A DNA stretch of 64,000 nucleotides from Phytophthora colocasiae (taxonomy: Eukaryota; Oomycota; Peronosporomycetes; Peronosporales; Peronosporaceae), in contig JAGKQI010000100.1 of NCBI GenBank assembly GCA_018806915.1, positions 2,232,001 to 2,296,000 of the forward strand, written 5' to 3'. Below the pieces are notes generated by a model, which was not told the DNA's origin, ran no database searches, and saw nothing but the letters and a program-made list of their open reading frames with translations. A program made the position numbers and the translations under genes. Shown in pieces: positions 24,701 to 36,256 of the stretch (within the stretch, counting starts at the first letter, position 1; every line of letters begins with the position of its first letter).

Positions 24701-26552
24701 AGAACATGACCAGATCTACCACCCGGTCGCGTTCGCCAGTCGAACCCGGAAAACGAACGAGCTGAACTACAATGTTGCAGAGAAAGAAGTGTTATCCCTG
24801 CTACGGATCCTGGATCTGTATTACACCATGTTGGTGGGTCGCCGGACCAATGTCTTGACCCGGCATTCCACCCTTGCCTGGTTGTTAAAGTCAGCCGGTC
24901 TCCAAGGGCGCCTAGGTCAATGGTCTGCGCTCCTATCCCCATGGTCGCTTGAGATCACGAAATGTACGAAAGGGGAAGACGAGATACTGGGGGCGATCAC
25001 GGCCAGCATGACACCCAGAACGAAGGTCGACGACGCCCTGATCGCGATCGCATCCCTTAAGGAACCCAAGCGCCGGATCCAAGCCCCAGCGCCCACGGTA
25101 GGTCAAGATGAAGAGCTGTGGGTGTTAAGCTTTGACGGATCAGCTCGGGTCAAACGAGGTGGGGGCGCGTTCAGCGCGATTGTGTGGAGACTATCGGGTT
25201 GGGAGATAACTGACGCTAGATCCGGTTACGCCGAAGGTCTCACAGTTAACGAGGCAGAATACAACGGGCTCCTCTTAGGGCTCGATATGCTCGCAGGCCG
25301 GGATTGTCGTCGCCTTATGATCTGTGGTGACTCAAATCTCGTGATCCGTCAAGTTCGTGGCGAGATCGATTGTAAGGCGCCAGGATTAACGATATTGAAA
25401 CAGAGGACACTAGATCGTCTGAAGGGATGGAGCGATCACGAGCTGGTTTATGTGAAGAGAGACTGGAACGGGAGTGCAGACAGCCTGGCAAGCGCCGCTC
25501 TACAACGCCAAGGCGGAATAGAGGTTCGAGGCGAGGAAGATCAGCAGGATCTAGTCGCCTTAAATCGACTAGACGAGATCCTGATCCCCAAGACTGAAGA
25601 TCTGGTGGTCCGAGTGTCCGCAGTAACTACGCGGGCCGCTCGAATGAGGTCGGATGCCGCCGTCCTACAAGAGGAACTGATCCGAGAGATGAGGATCGAT
25701 CGGATCAAGCGAGCGCAGGATGAAGAAACCTGGATTGTGGGATTGAAGAAATACCTGATCGGGCCGATCACGGACCTCACCCAAGCGGAATCGCGATCCT
25801 ATAGCAAGATCGCGTCCGACTACGAGGTGGACGAGCACGATCTGCTTTTCTACTGTCCTCCAACGCCGAGGTCGGACGCCGATCGGGACCGACTGATGAA
25901 GTTGGTGATCCCAGAGACGCTACAACAGGATGTCCTGCACCATTATCATACGACCCTCGAAGGCGGGCACCAGGGAATCGGACGTACCTACCAACGGATC
26001 CGGGGTCACTTCCACTGGAGAGGACTTTATCGGAGTGTGCAGAGGTATGTGGGGGAATGTGTGGATTGCGAGACAGGAAAAGGTAGACCCACTATCCAAG
26101 GCGAATCCCCGGGAAATTTGCAAGCAACTTACCCGTTTCAGATTATAGCAATGGACCATATACCGTCCTTGCCCAGATCTGATAAGGGCAACACTGAGTT
26201 GCTGATCTGGGTCGATCTGTTCTCGGGATATGTGATCGCCAAGGCCAGTTCCTCTCGGTCCGCCCAAACGATCGCAGAATCTATTCAGGAGTGCGTCTTC
26301 CGAAGATTTGGTGCCAGCGAGATCATCCGACACGATCGGGAGCCGGGTTTCATGTCCGACCTCTTCCGATCCTTCAACAGGATATTGGGGCAACGGCAGC
26401 AAGCCAATGGAACAGCAGAGCGAATGGTACAGACGGCAACGAGGGCGATCAAGATGTATGTCCAGGATCTTGATCAGAAGGACTGGGATGAGTACGCTGA
26501 GCGGTTAACGTTTGCGATCAACACCGCCCACGACCGGATCCGGGGGGGGGGA
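21732..26552 (+). pseudogene. Family B pol (PR-RT-RNase H-second RNase H-IN), copy 1, truncated
   Basis: Protease LLLDTGAEVSIVD lies at ~22043-22081. An in-frame TGA at 22226-22228 (FDI*VGDLSGQDA) occurs at the same place in B copy 2. An acidic linker follows (22700-23400), then RT with LCIDYRLVNG (~23643) and a catalytic motif YIED near 24025 where copy 2 has YIDD. First RNase H is partly lost near 24670-24700. A second RNase H (FDGSARVKRGGGAF at ~25133, NEAEYNGL, GDSNLVIRQV, RDWNGSADSLA) precedes the integrase zinc finger and core (ATYPFQIIAMDHIP, QANGTAERMVQ). Several frameshifts. The sequence ends in the integrase core at the A LTR after AINTAHDRIRG. Confidence 0.85.
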
Positions 26553-27002
26553 TGTAATGGGTCTACCTAGACCTATTAGGTGACGTACACGTGCGCTTAC
26601 GTATATGAGGAAGCGTGCAATTAGAATAGACTTAATTTAAGTATACTTATTTAAATAAGTATAATTAAATCAAATATAAGCAATTAAACTGCAAAATACC
26701 GTAAAATGAGAACTGTTATTGAATTTGGCATTAGCCCCTCCTAAAACTGTTTGTTATCTATTTCTAAAGGGTCTGCCAACGTGTGGTTGGCAGAAACTCT
26801 GCTCAGTGATTGGTAGAAATCCGTTACTTTCTACCAATAATATGCACAAATGCACACGAACCATCCAATAATGTGGTTCGCCCATGTATCCTTTGGTGTG
26901 TACAGCACACCAAGGTCTGAGGCCCATTTCCAACCTCTAACAGTTATCCTAACTGTTAGAGTTACAAGTGGTACAACCACTTGTACGTGTAACCCCGTTA
27001 CA
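26553..27002 (-). repeat. Family A 3' LTR (copy 1)
   Basis: 450 bp, TGTAACGGGG to CCCATTACA on the minus strand. Near 26595-26610 it reads ACGTATATGAGG, the uninterrupted TATA-containing version of the site where A copy 2 carries a MITE. Confidence 0.92.
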
Positions 27003-27014
27003 CCATCCCCCCGT
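27003..27014 (-). promoter_or_regulatory. Polypurine tract of A copy 1
   Basis: On the minus strand the sequence before the 3' LTR reads ACGGGGGGATGG, a purine run directly against TGTAAC. This is where plus-strand DNA synthesis is primed in LTR elements, and it marks this LTR as the 3' one. Confidence 0.7.
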
Positions 27015-27103
27015 TAAGATTCGACCTATCGGTCTCGATACGTCAATCAACAGAACTTGACAAGACCGTCAAGTTCCCAAGAGAAATCCGAGTTCATTTC
27101 GCA

Positions 27104-28627
27104 ATGAACTAGCCAACGCCCACGTCTCCGTCCGCTACTACGGACGCGCAAGCCTCACCTGCTGCCTCTGCAGCAGGAACAACGACCTCAGCAGTGCTCA
27201 CTAGCACTGCTGCTTCCAGCGGTCCGACAGAGAAGCTCTCTGTCACCAAGTACCATGCTCTCCATAAGGAGAAGCATGAGAAGAAGAAGAAGTCTTCTTC
27301 TCTAGCAGAGATTAAGAATCCTGCTGTCCCTCTCAAAGAACTCTTTGGAGAGGACTACGAAGACATCCTCGACTACGAGGAGGATGTCGAGGAGGGGGAG
27401 GTTGATGTCAAGGCTCCCGCTCCCGTGTCTTCGTCCGAAGACACGTCAGACCCACCCGTGGGACCTCGACAACCTCGTGATGAGGCCTCGGACGCTTCAA
27501 GCTCGAAGCGTCCGCGCAGTGATGATGAAGCGTCCCCCATGTCGAGGGCGCTCACTGCCCCGCGCACTGATCCGCCAGTGCGCACACCATGGATGCCTAC
27601 TGAGGCAGAAATCCATGACCGGTTCGGTGCTAGTTCACCACCGAACCCGATACTGTTGTACTCATGCAACAGTATCAACGACGACGACGTCGCCGCTAAG
27701 GCTGTCTTTGAGTCCGAGACTCAAAGACGCGACTACTATATCGGACTCTTCCATGAGCTCCGATACTATGCAGCGAAGAAGACTTCGCGCAAGAGCAAAG
27801 TGCCCGAGTGGCAGGCACTTTGTCAGTCGTGGAACGCCTTTGTTGATAACTTCAACAAAGACCCGAAGGCATATCGCGATCGCGTTGCTGCGGCTCGCGA
27901 TCGCTACTACACTTACACTACACGTGGTAAGTGTGAACGCCTCCATGATCAGTCCATGGAAGCGGGGATCCCATGTGCCGTTCCCTTTGGCACACCCTGT
28001 CCGTGTTGCCCACCCTTGGCAACGCGCCTCACCGAAAGTGATCTCCTGGGGTACACGGTCGTCCGTGTACCCGATCACATCAAGGAACTCCGTGGTCGTA
28101 TTGTGCCACGCGAAGCTCCGAGTGCTGTGGCTGACCGCAGCACTCCTCGTGCAGGGTTTAACCCTGCAAGTTATGGTGGGCTTCGTATCCTCCATCAGGA
28201 CGTTCGGCGGCTTCCATGTATCTCGATGGGGAGGAAATCCTCTCCAACGAATACGAAAACGAACCCCTTGAGAGTTCGTTCTCTTATGAGCCACGATCCG
28301 CTCCACAATCCAGCGGGTCGCTCCACGCGCGTCGCGCAACGGCGGCGGAGGGGGTGGGAACACTCCCTCCGCATGGTCAACGCTATGACCATGACGATCG
28401 TGCCCTGCACGATCGAGTTGCTGCGCTGGAGCAGACACAGAGCGCTGAGATAGCGGCTCTGAAGCAGGAGGTTCGTGTCCTCCGTGCTGAGGTCTGCGAG
28501 GCAGCTCAGACTGCCTCGAACCTCTTCCGGTCTTGGGACGAGAGTGAACCAGTTGATCGACCGTGTCGACGGTCTCGAGAAGGCCTTCCAGGCCTCTCGC
28601 ACTCCTCAGTCGGACTACCAACCCTAG
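27104..28627 (+). pseudogene. Family A antisense accessory ORF (copy 1), nearly intact
   Basis: This ORF is antisense to gag-pol of its host element and starts 102 nt from the 3' LTR. ATG at 27104 is followed by AAC and TAG (27110-27112), then an uninterrupted frame to about 28190. Visible parts: Thr/Ala/Ser-rich N-terminus; basic KEKHEKKKKSSS; acidic EDYEDILDYEEDVEEGE; basic KRPRSDDE, a possible nuclear signal; a conserved central region (WMPTEAEIHDRFGASSPP, SETQRRDYYIGLFHELRYYA); a cysteine cluster CAVPFGTPCPCC; and a C-terminal coiled coil (VAALEQTQSAEIAALKQEV). Frame breaks near 28190 and 28525. Copy 2 has the same ORF at 62744-64000. I recognise no known family. A role in nuclear import, RNA binding or regulation is speculation. 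Confidence 0.72.
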
Positions 28628-31600
28628 GTAGTCCGTGCTGCACGTACGGCTTCAACCGCCCGACGTAGAAGGTCGGGTGGAGCCTCATGCTGGACGGTAT
28701 GTCCAGCCGGTACGCGTTGCCGTGCCGTTCAAGTACTTTGAACGGCCCAATGAATCTTGGAGCAAGCTTGCTTGCTCCAAAGTCAGACACTGCATGTCTA
28801 GGTAGGTTTTGTGTAGCTAACAAAACTAATGAACCCTTTTCGAATTCATTTGTGTTGCCTCTACCAACAGTATCAGCGTTCAGCTTCTGTCGATCGACAG
28901 AAGCTGCGATAGCATCCTGGACAAACCGTATGACGGCTTGTCTTCGCTGGACAAAGTCTAGCGCACCCGAGCTGAATCCTTTCAGCTTGTCGCCCTTGTC
29001 AGCAGCAGGCCCTGCCTGCTCGCTATCATCTCTCATGTCTGTGCCCGGCACAGACATCGCGCGCTCGTTCCTGCTCGAACGAGACGTCGCACGCGTCACC
29101 GCAGCTGATAGTGTGCTGCTATCAGTTGCATTCTGCGGTTGTTCGGACGCAACCGTAGATCCTCCCCCACTTAAGGAGGAAGCTACCCCGCCGAGCATGC
29201 TTGGCAATCGTGGATGCCTTATGGCGTTTACGTAGAACGGTGTATGCCCTGTCGAGGCATGCACCGAGTTGTTGATGGCAAACTCTGCCATCGGCAAGCA
29301 CTCGCTCCAATGCGGGAACGAGTGAGCGTAGCTCTTCAACGTGTCACCCAGTACACGGTTGACACGTTCGGTCTGTCCGTCCGTCTGCGGATGATCCGCA
29401 GTCGACATTGATAACTGTGAGCCAAGAAGCGTAAACACTTCTTGCCAGAACCGCGCTGTGAAGAGTGGATCACGGTCCGACACAATGTCGAGCGGCATGC
29501 CATGGTGTTCTAACACCATGGCAACAAACAGTCGCGCAGTCTGCGCGGCTGTAACAGTAACTGGGACGGCAGCAAGATGAACCATCTTGCTGAATCTGTC
29601 CACAAAGACAACGATGCCCGTCCTCCGCTTGCTGTCAGGCGGAAGACCGAAGACAAAGTCCATGGACATGGACTGCCAACACTCCGACGGAGTCGGTAGT
29701 GATTGAAGAGGAGCCTGCGAGAACTGCGCAGGCTTCACGCGTTGACAAACCTCGCAAGCACGTACGTACTTGCGCACCCACTTGTACTGGTGGTGCCAGT
29801 AGAAGTCACGTGTGAGAAGAGTGTATGTCTTCTCACGACCCGGATGCCCTGCCGTGGGGGCATCGTGATACTCGAACATGATCCTAACCGGAGGTCATGA
29901 TCATTCGGAACGACAATGCGATCCGCATTGTCGTCTACTGCACTGTACAACAGTAGGCCTTCGTGTACACGATAGCGGTGTACACGAGCTCGAAGATGAG
30001 GGGTTAGCTTCCGACGTGCCACGTCGGAAGGTGCTGCGAGGAACTCCAGCAGCCCCTTCGCGTCTGCATCCCTTGCATACGCGTTCTTCACGTCGTCAAT
30101 CAACGTTGACGACGGCACACTTGTCCTCACGACGCCAACAGCGTTGGCGTCGACCGTCTCCGCATAGTCAGGTCGACGCGATAACGCGTCGGCCACTACA
30201 TTGAGTCTTCCGGGTTTGTACTCCACCCGGAAGTTGTACTCCGCGAAGAAGGACAACCATCTCGCCATACGTTGCGAGATGTGCGGCGACTTAATCGCCG
30301 TACGCAATGATGCGTGGTCTGTATAGACCACGAATGGTCTACTCCCAAGTAAATACACTCGGAACTTTGCGAGTGCATACTTCATGGCAAGGAGCTCCTT
30401 GTCATGTACGGGGTAGTTACGCTCAGCTGGCTTCAGCTGACGCGATTGATAGTAGACCACACGATCACGCCCTTCGTGATCGTGTTGCATCAATGCACAT
30501 CCGATTGCAAAGTCGGATGCATCACACACTACGTGGAATGGACGATCTTGGTCCGCCACGGCCAAGATCGGCGCTTCAGTCAAGCCCTGCTTGACTGCAC
30601 CGAATGCCCCCTCGCACTCGGTCGTCCAAATCCACTCAGCTTCTTTCTTAAGAAGCTGTGACAACGGGCGAGTCTTGCCCGCATAGTTCTCCACGTACTT
30701 GCACAAGTACGTGGCAAGCCCAAGGAACTGCCTCAGTTCCTTCACATTGGATGGCGTGGGCCATTCATTGATCACTCTGACCTTCTCTGGGTCAGGGCGC
30801 ACGCCGTCTTTCCCCACGAGACACCCCAGCACGGGTATCTCGCTCGCCCCGAAGATACACTTCTTCAGGTTCGCATAGAGCTTATGTTTCCTCATAAGCT
30901 CCAGCAGCTTCCGGAGATGCACCTTGTGCATCTCAATGTCCGTCTTCCCGTTCACAGCCCGGCTGTGGACGAACACGTCGTCGAAGTAGCTCGGTGCGAA
31001 GTCGCGCACCGAGCGCAATAGATGTGTCACGCATCTATTGAACGTCGCAGGGGCGTTCTTAAGCCCCTGTGGCATGACGAGCCACTCCCAAAGCATACCG
31101 CTTGGAGTGCTTACCGCTGTGAGAGGGATGTCCCTCTCACGCATGAGGATCTGATAGAATCCATCACGCAGATCTAGAGCACTGAAGATAGTACTCAAGG
31201 CCATCGAATCGATGATAACATCTTTTCGCGGTATCGGCGTCTGTACGCATGAACGATGCGCCAGCCGCCCTGTGGTTTCTTAACACAGAACGTTGGGGCA
31301 CTGTGCGGGGACTTTGATTCCCGCACTTGACCTGCAAGACGACGACTTTCAAAGAAGTCGTCGATCGCTTGCACTTGTTCACGCGGCAGTGGCCACTGCC
31401 GTGTAACACAGTACTTCGTGCCCGGCACGAGATCAATCTCGTGCTGTACGCCCTTATCCTTCGGAAGCTCCGAAGGAATCTCGTCCGGGAGTACATCCTT
31501 GTACTCCCGCAGAATCTCGTAATAGGGACTCGACTTCAACGAGTCCCAACTCTGCTCCTCGAAGCGTTGCTTCTTGGTCTTCGCACTGAGGGGGCCATCG

Positions 31601-33429
31601 CCCTCAGTGATGCCATCGACGACGAGCTGCTTCAGCTCCTCGGCTTCGCGATCCACTCTCTCGATATCCGAGAGAATGCAAATTTGTTCGATGCGTCCAT
31701 CGTACAAGTCCCGCGCGAAGCGCTTCCAAGTCATCGTTGGAAGTGCGGTCAACGCCGACGCACTCGTCGGCGGATTCTCCAACCGCATCCCCTGGTACTG
31801 TAACCCAGTACCAGTACGTGTCAAGACGTTTCCCGCCTTGACACTCGGTGTCTGCTCTGCAGACACACACGGACTGGGACTCGCAAAGCTCCCTGAGCTT
31901 GCGCCGCGAAGGTCTGCAATGGAGCTCAGCTCCAGGCGCTCCACGTCCAAGGCATCGCACCTTGGACGGGACGTTATCGCAATCGTCAGCGGATTCCTTC
32001 CGCTGACTCGCACTATCAAGCCCTGCTTGAGTGCCGCTCATCGCGTGCAGCGCTGCTGCACGTGAGCACGCAGGTTGTTCGGGTGCTGGGCGTTTGCAAC
32101 CGCCAGCACCTCCTGCCGCGCAGTCGGTTCCCTGAACCGCTGCGCCTCCATCCGTTTCCGGAGCGGATGAAGCAACCGCATCGTCGACTCCCGGAGTCGA
32201 CGTGCTCTCGCTAGCTTCCTGCGCTAGCGAGTGTTCGCTTGTACACATATCATCCGTTCCCAGAGCGGATGTACGATCGCTAGTTCCCGGAACTAGCAGC
32301 GACTGTTCGCCTATACACGTCTCATCAGCTCCCGGAGCTGATGACCGATCGCTAGTTCCCGGAACTAGCAGCAAAGCGCCAGTGGCGTCAGCTCCCAGAG
32401 CTGACGCACGCCTTTCGGTTCTCCGAATATTATTTGCTTCGTCAACTCCCAGAGTTGACGCGACGTCGTCGGCGCGACCCTTGGGGGCTTGAAGTACCTC
32501 CAAGGATACCGGTAATACCGGTATTTTACCTTCTCTCAGGTGAATGCGATTCACCTGACCATCACTCATGTGACAAACATCATTCAGATGTTTATGCGTC
32601 AGGTGATTCACATTCACCTGACCATCACTCATGTGACAAACATCATTCAGATGTTTATGCGTCAGGTGATTCACATTCACCTGACCATCACTCATGTGAC
32701 AAACATCATTCAGATGTTTATGCGTCAGGTGATTCACATTCACCTGACCATCACTCATGTGACCGCGACCCTTCGGCTCAGATTTCTGAGTCGACACACA
32801 TTTTCTCCCAACGACTCTCGGAGTCGTTGATGGTCGCCGGCGGCGATCGGAGGCAGCGGCGGCCGCTGCTGCCTCAACTGGGGATTCACATGCACCGGCC
32901 GCTGCATGTGCAGCACTGACAGGGCCATCGCTCTCTGTCGCGCATGTGTTGTTGAAGCGTACGAGCGTACGCTTCTCCCAGTTGATCACCGGGTCATGCC
33001 GTGCAAGCCACGGCATGCCTAATACCAAGTCGAACTTATCGTCTAGATCCAAGACGATAAGATCTTCTACAAACGTCCTTCGTTTGTAAGAGAAGCGCAC
33101 ACGGACTACGCGCTTCTCAGTCCTCACGGTGGCACCTGTTGCCAACCGCACCTCCAACACGCCGCGAGGCGTGTCGGCCTCTTCGAAGTCAAGCCTTCGA
33201 AGACTTCCCTGTCGAACAAAGTTGTTCGACGCGCCCGAGTCCACTAGGGCACGAAGAGAGTTCGCTCTCTTCGACATCACGTTCAGGATGACAAGGTTTG
33301 GCTTGTCATCTTGCAGCTTACAGCGAGAAACCTTCTCGCTGGGGGCAGCAGTCCTCATCGTCGCGTGTCCAAGCTCGACACGCGAGACTGCATCACCAGT
33401 AGGACGCCCCGCGCCTACTGGTCCTTGGC
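28160..33429 (-). pseudogene. Family A pol with chromodomain (copy 1)
   Basis: Minus strand. Protease LVDSGASNNFVRQGSL near 33240; Ala/Ser/Asp linker 32200-32950 with a 63-bp tandem repeat; RT with YFDD near 30985; RNase H CDASDFAIGCALMQHD near 30520; integrase zinc finger near 29800-29740; core with SMDFVFG, SDRDPLF and QTDGQTERVNRV (29680-29340); then a chromodomain, RWIVERIVAHKRTNSQGVRF and IRWRGFPPHRDTW, near 28350-28210. Breaks: a 2-nt loss near 28530 separating integrase from chromodomain, a frame change near 29890, and a deletion near 31240. Less damaged than copies 2 and 3. The chromodomain region is also read on the plus strand by the antisense ORF. Confidence 0.87.
32567..32755 (-). 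repeat. 63-bp in-frame tandem repeat in A pol linker (3 units)
   Basis: Three perfect 63-bp units (32567, 32630, 32693) encode 21 residues each around MSDGQVNVNHLTHKHLNDVC. A copy 2 has one unit (near 58698) and copy 3 none. Each unit itself contains two hairpins, AAACATC/GATGTTT and TCAGGTGA/TCACCTGA. Confidence 0.92.
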
Positions 33430-33436
33430 GTTTTTT
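33395..33436 (-). promoter_or_regulatory. -1 frameshift signal, gag-pol (A copy 1)
   Basis: On the minus strand AAAAAAC (33436-33430), a 7-nt spacer and the hairpin ACCAGTAGG/CCTACTGGT. Identical to the signals in copies 2 and 3. Confidence 0.85.
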
Positions 33437-33594
33437 GAACGCCCGCCCGCTGTGCACTCGCGTGCATAGTGACCGATGTTACTACACTTGTAACATCGAA
33501 CCTTGCCGTATCTACGCTGCTGTTGACCAGCAGTCGTAGCACTCGAGAGGTCCATAGGTTCCGGACCTCCCGTCTTCACAACAGGACGCGCCGG
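33415..33594 (-). pseudogene. Family A gag C-terminus (copy 1)
   Basis: Only the last ~60 codons remain: PARPVVKTGGPEPMDLSS and the zinc knuckle CYKCSNIGHYAREC, ending at the TAG at 33415-33417. Upstream it is joined to B antisense-ORF sequence at 33595, which creates a fused open frame that is not a real gene. Confidence 0.85.
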
Positions 33595-34825
33595 CGTGAT
33601 GCAGCTGTTGCTCAGCTTCTGCATAATCAGCGTCCAGCTCCTGATGAGCCTGTCGGAGTTCTGCGTTCTGCGGCTGGAGTTGGTTGAGCTCCTGCGTAGC
33701 CGCGTCCCGGGCAGAACGGGCCACGTCACGGCCCGCGAGGGCCGATAGGCGATCTTGGGAGGCGTCGTCCAGGTCGACCCGGATCCGATCCCGATCCACC
33801 GTGACTCGATCGAGATCTTGCACCACCTGATCCCGGTCGAGGCGGGCCTGGTCCAGGTCCGCGACGGCCTGATCTCGCTCGGCAACCGCGGCACGATGCT
33901 TGACGGAGAGCTGGTCCCGGTCGTGCTGGATTATTTCCAGATTTCCCAAGGCGTCCGCCAGATCTTGCTCCAGACTGGAAATAGCGGCGGCGTCGGCTGC
34001 CGCGTCCGAGGGCGGAACGCGCGAATCCGATGCAGACACATCCTCCAGGGCGAGGTGTGCCCGGGCCAGCTCAGCCTGGTGATCCCCCGCCTCGCGTTCC
34101 AGATACGCGACCTCAGCTCGAGCGGCGAGCAATTCCGCTTGGGTCCGAGTCAGCTCCAACCTCAATCGAGCTTCCTCTGCCGAAGAGCGAGACTGACCGG
34201 CAGACGTGGCCATGGCTGCTTGTGGACCTGGGAGGGGATCGTCCCTCTGCCAGCGATCGAGGCTACGCTGAGCGAGAGTCAAGTCGTGGCGCGCGGCGGC
34301 GAGCTCCCGTTCGCGATCCTGGAGTTCATCCCGGAGTTCGATTCCCGTCTCCCCTGCTTCGCGGAGTTCGGCCAACCGAAAGTCGAGAACCTCGAGCGCA
34401 GAGTCTTGCTGCGCCTGGATCCGGGCCACTCGCTGTTCAGAATCCTGACGTTCGGCGTCGTGCTGGGCCCGCTGATCTTGCAAGGCAGCGATTGCGTCCC
34501 CACTGATGGTACCTCCGGTTCCCGACCGCAGACGAGCGATTTCAGCGTTCAGACGCAGGATCTCCTCCGCCTGGTCGTCCTGGAAGTGCTCCATATCTTC
34601 CATGTCGGACCGCAACCGGCGAACGGTGTCATCCAGGTGGTCCCAATCACGACCCAAGGTCTCGCGCATCCGTTGGCTGTGGGCCAGCCTCGCTCGTAAG
34701 GTGACCAGCTCAGGGTTTACACCAGGAGTGGAGAAGCGTGAGGCGGTGGATTGAGCTGATCGGATCGAGTGCTCGCTCGAAGGACTCCTCGGCGTCGAAG
34801 GGGGCGAAGGAGGCGGATCGGACAT
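33595..34825 (-). pseudogene. B-family antisense ORF, N-terminal part (copy 1)
   Basis: From the ATG at 34825 (MSDPPPSPPSTPRSPSSE) the frame is open for about 410 codons down to the junction with A gag at 33594. This is the longest uninterrupted stretch of this protein in the window. A Ser/Pro-rich head of ~45 residues is followed by long heptad-repeat coiled coil (SDMEDMEHFQDDQAEEILRL; ERDQAVADLDQARLDRDQVV). The open frame continues upstream into the LTR, but the ATG at 34825 is the start conserved in all copies. The C-terminal half was lost with the A insertion and deletion. Confidence 0.8.
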
Positions 34826-34928
34826 CGTGGAGAGGTCGTGGTGTTCGAACAGCTTGTATCCCAGGTGGCAAATGTGGAAATAAGCCCGAAGTGAGCTGCG
34901 GCAGCCCAACTTACGTGCTGGGGGCGGA

Positions 34929-36007
34929 TGTGGTGAAGCGAACGAGGATCTTTCCCGGAGAGGCAATATCAACCACGAAACCGAAGAGAGCCGGAACAAG
35001 CGACAGGGGGGACCTGTGATGCCCAGATCTGAGTCGAATCAGACGAAGGTATGATGGGCCCCGCCGGGGAACAGGCAACGGAGACACCTGCGGAAGGTCT
35101 AGTGGAGCGGTGTTCGTTGGTGATCCGAGTTCTACCGGGTGGAAGAGTAAGAAGATCAAGGGTGTTCTCGCGCGATCGGCGATGGCGGGGTCCCAAGTGG
35201 GCACGATCTTGGCTCACGACTCACCCCGGCACCTTGGAACCTTCCAACAACCTGATCCCAATTCTTGGGACGGCGACGAAGCAGGATCGTGGTGTGGTGC
35301 TCTCCCGTTTAAGTACGAGATCAAGTCCGGTCAAGCCCAGCCTCAGACTTGGCGTGGACACTTCTACCGGCTTGATCCGGGTTCCTCAGGCAGTGACCAC
35401 GATCACCTCCCGGTTAAGTGCGATATCACCTCCCGGTTAAGTGCGAGATCAGCTCCCGATCAGGGTTAGGGGAACCAAGCTAGGGATCAGCTATGTAGCC
35501 AGTGTCATGTGATCGTAGGATAGTAAATCAGGATGGGACCAGTAGGCATAGGAATAACCATAAACAGACTCGAATTTGCCCTGAACCACTCAAGTGTCTT
35601 CGCTACGCCTGGAACCTACATTGGCCCTACAAGCGTCAAGAAGGTAAGGATACGTGACCTAGTATAGCGGTTAAGTCTGGATAATATATTGGCCAGCTTT
35701 GCCCTATCTAGTGAACTATCCTTTAAGTGCATACATCGGATCGGAATGAATTGGTTGTTTGGCCTAACGATCCCGTCGAATCTCGCCCCCTCAAGACCCC
35801 CGCTATCGGAAGCGGCAAGCAACGTAAAGGAAGGGACCAGAGCCCGAATATTGGATTTTTGGAAGACCTGGATCAAGGACCAGGCACCCCGATCAAGGCT
35901 CGAGAACTCGCCTACGACCAGGATCAAGTACCCCGAGGTGGAGTGAAGAACTTCCACGCTACCTCAAACCCCTACGTCCCACAAGACCTTCTTCCGACCT
36001 TCAAGAC
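34929..36007 (+). repeat. B copy 1 3' LTR, truncated at its 3' end
   Basis: Starts TGTGGTGAAGCG after the purine run GGGGGCGGA and matches the 5' LTR at 18197 closely for ~1080 bp. It ends at CCGACCTTCAAGAC where the full LTR goes on with ATCTTCAGAAG, then joins A pol. About 150 bp are missing. Confidence 0.87.
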
Positions 36008-36139
36008 TTCTCGAGACCGTCAACACGGTCGGTCAACCGGTTCACTCTCGTCCCGAGATTGGACGAGAGGTTCGAGGCAGTCTGAGCTGCCTCGCAGACC
36101 TCAGCACGGAGGACACGAACCTCCTGCTTCAGAGCCGCT
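36008..36139 (+). pseudogene. Continuation of A copy 3 pol (linker before chromodomain)
   Basis: TTCTCGAGACCGTCAACACGG... matches A copy 2 at 62782-62915, the pol tail before the chromodomain. It is the sequence interrupted by B copy 1 and is itself cut off at about 36139, where family C LTR sequence begins. Confidence 0.8.
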
Positions 36140-36215
36140 TCAATATAACAGAGTTATTTTCTCCAGCTTCTTCCTCTACAGTGTACGTCGGTAACGGGTT
36201 AGAAACCCCGTTACA
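36140..36215 (+). repeat. Family C LTR remnant (3' end)
   Basis: 76 bp ending GTAACGGGTTAGAAACCCCGTTACA, similar to the A LTR terminus GTAACCCCGTTACA, followed by a leader CCTGCTAACACG comparable to CCTGGTAGCAC after the A LTR. The rest of the LTR is missing. Confidence 0.6.
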
Positions 36216-36256
36216 CCTGCTAACACGTAGTACTCCGTCTAACTACCAATACCAAG

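Larger units (their letters stand above)
26553..33594 (-). mobile_element. Family A Ty3/Gypsy retrotransposon, copy 1 (5'-truncated)
   Basis: Minus-strand element. Reading 33594 to 26553: C-terminal gag, frameshift site, pol with chromodomain, an ORF on the other strand (27104-28627), polypurine tract, 3' LTR. Its 5' LTR and most of gag are missing, together with ~2.7 kb of the surrounding B element, so a deletion followed the insertion. Confidence 0.85.
18197..36007 (+). mobile_element. Family B Ty3/Gypsy retrotransposon, copy 1 (interrupted, degenerate)
   Basis: Plus-strand element with 5' LTR 18197-19410, gag, and pol to 26552. A copy 1 (26553-33594, minus strand) replaces the end of integrase, the chromodomain and part of the antisense ORF. 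The remaining antisense ORF (33595-34825) and a 3' LTR truncated at 36007 follow. It is inserted in the pol of A copy 3. No target duplication can be read because the 3' LTR end is deleted. Confidence 0.82.
12663..36139 (+). mobile_element. Family A Ty3/Gypsy retrotransposon, copy 3 (degenerate, interrupted)
   Basis: Plus-strand element with partial 5' LTR (12663-12977), 5'-truncated gag, pol to 18196, then B copy 1 (18197-36007), then a short continuation of A pol at 36008-36139. The pol sequence GAGGCCTGGACGGCCT before the insertion continues as TCTCGAGACCG after it, exactly as in A copy 2 at 62773. The chromodomain, antisense ORF and 3' LTR are missing where family C begins. It carries many indels and nonsense changes and is an old copy. 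Confidence 0.8.

Noticed and set aside
27345..28271. 308-codon plus-strand ORF, and its counterpart at 62744-63985 at its N-terminal end
   Set aside because: It is an alternative frame over the antisense ORF. Arg/Ser/His-rich composition and lack of domains mark it as a shadow; in copy 2 the track of protein similarity switches frame after a deletion.
26553..33594. Envelope-like gene between pol and 3' LTR
   Set aside because: The extra ORF is on the opposite strand and has no signal peptide or membrane segment, so it is not an env gene.
33512..34999. 495-codon minus-strand ORF fusing a coiled-coil protein to a gag zinc-knuckle tail
   Set aside because: It crosses the B/A junction at 33594 and starts inside the LTR. 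The fusion is accidental; the real parts are annotated separately.
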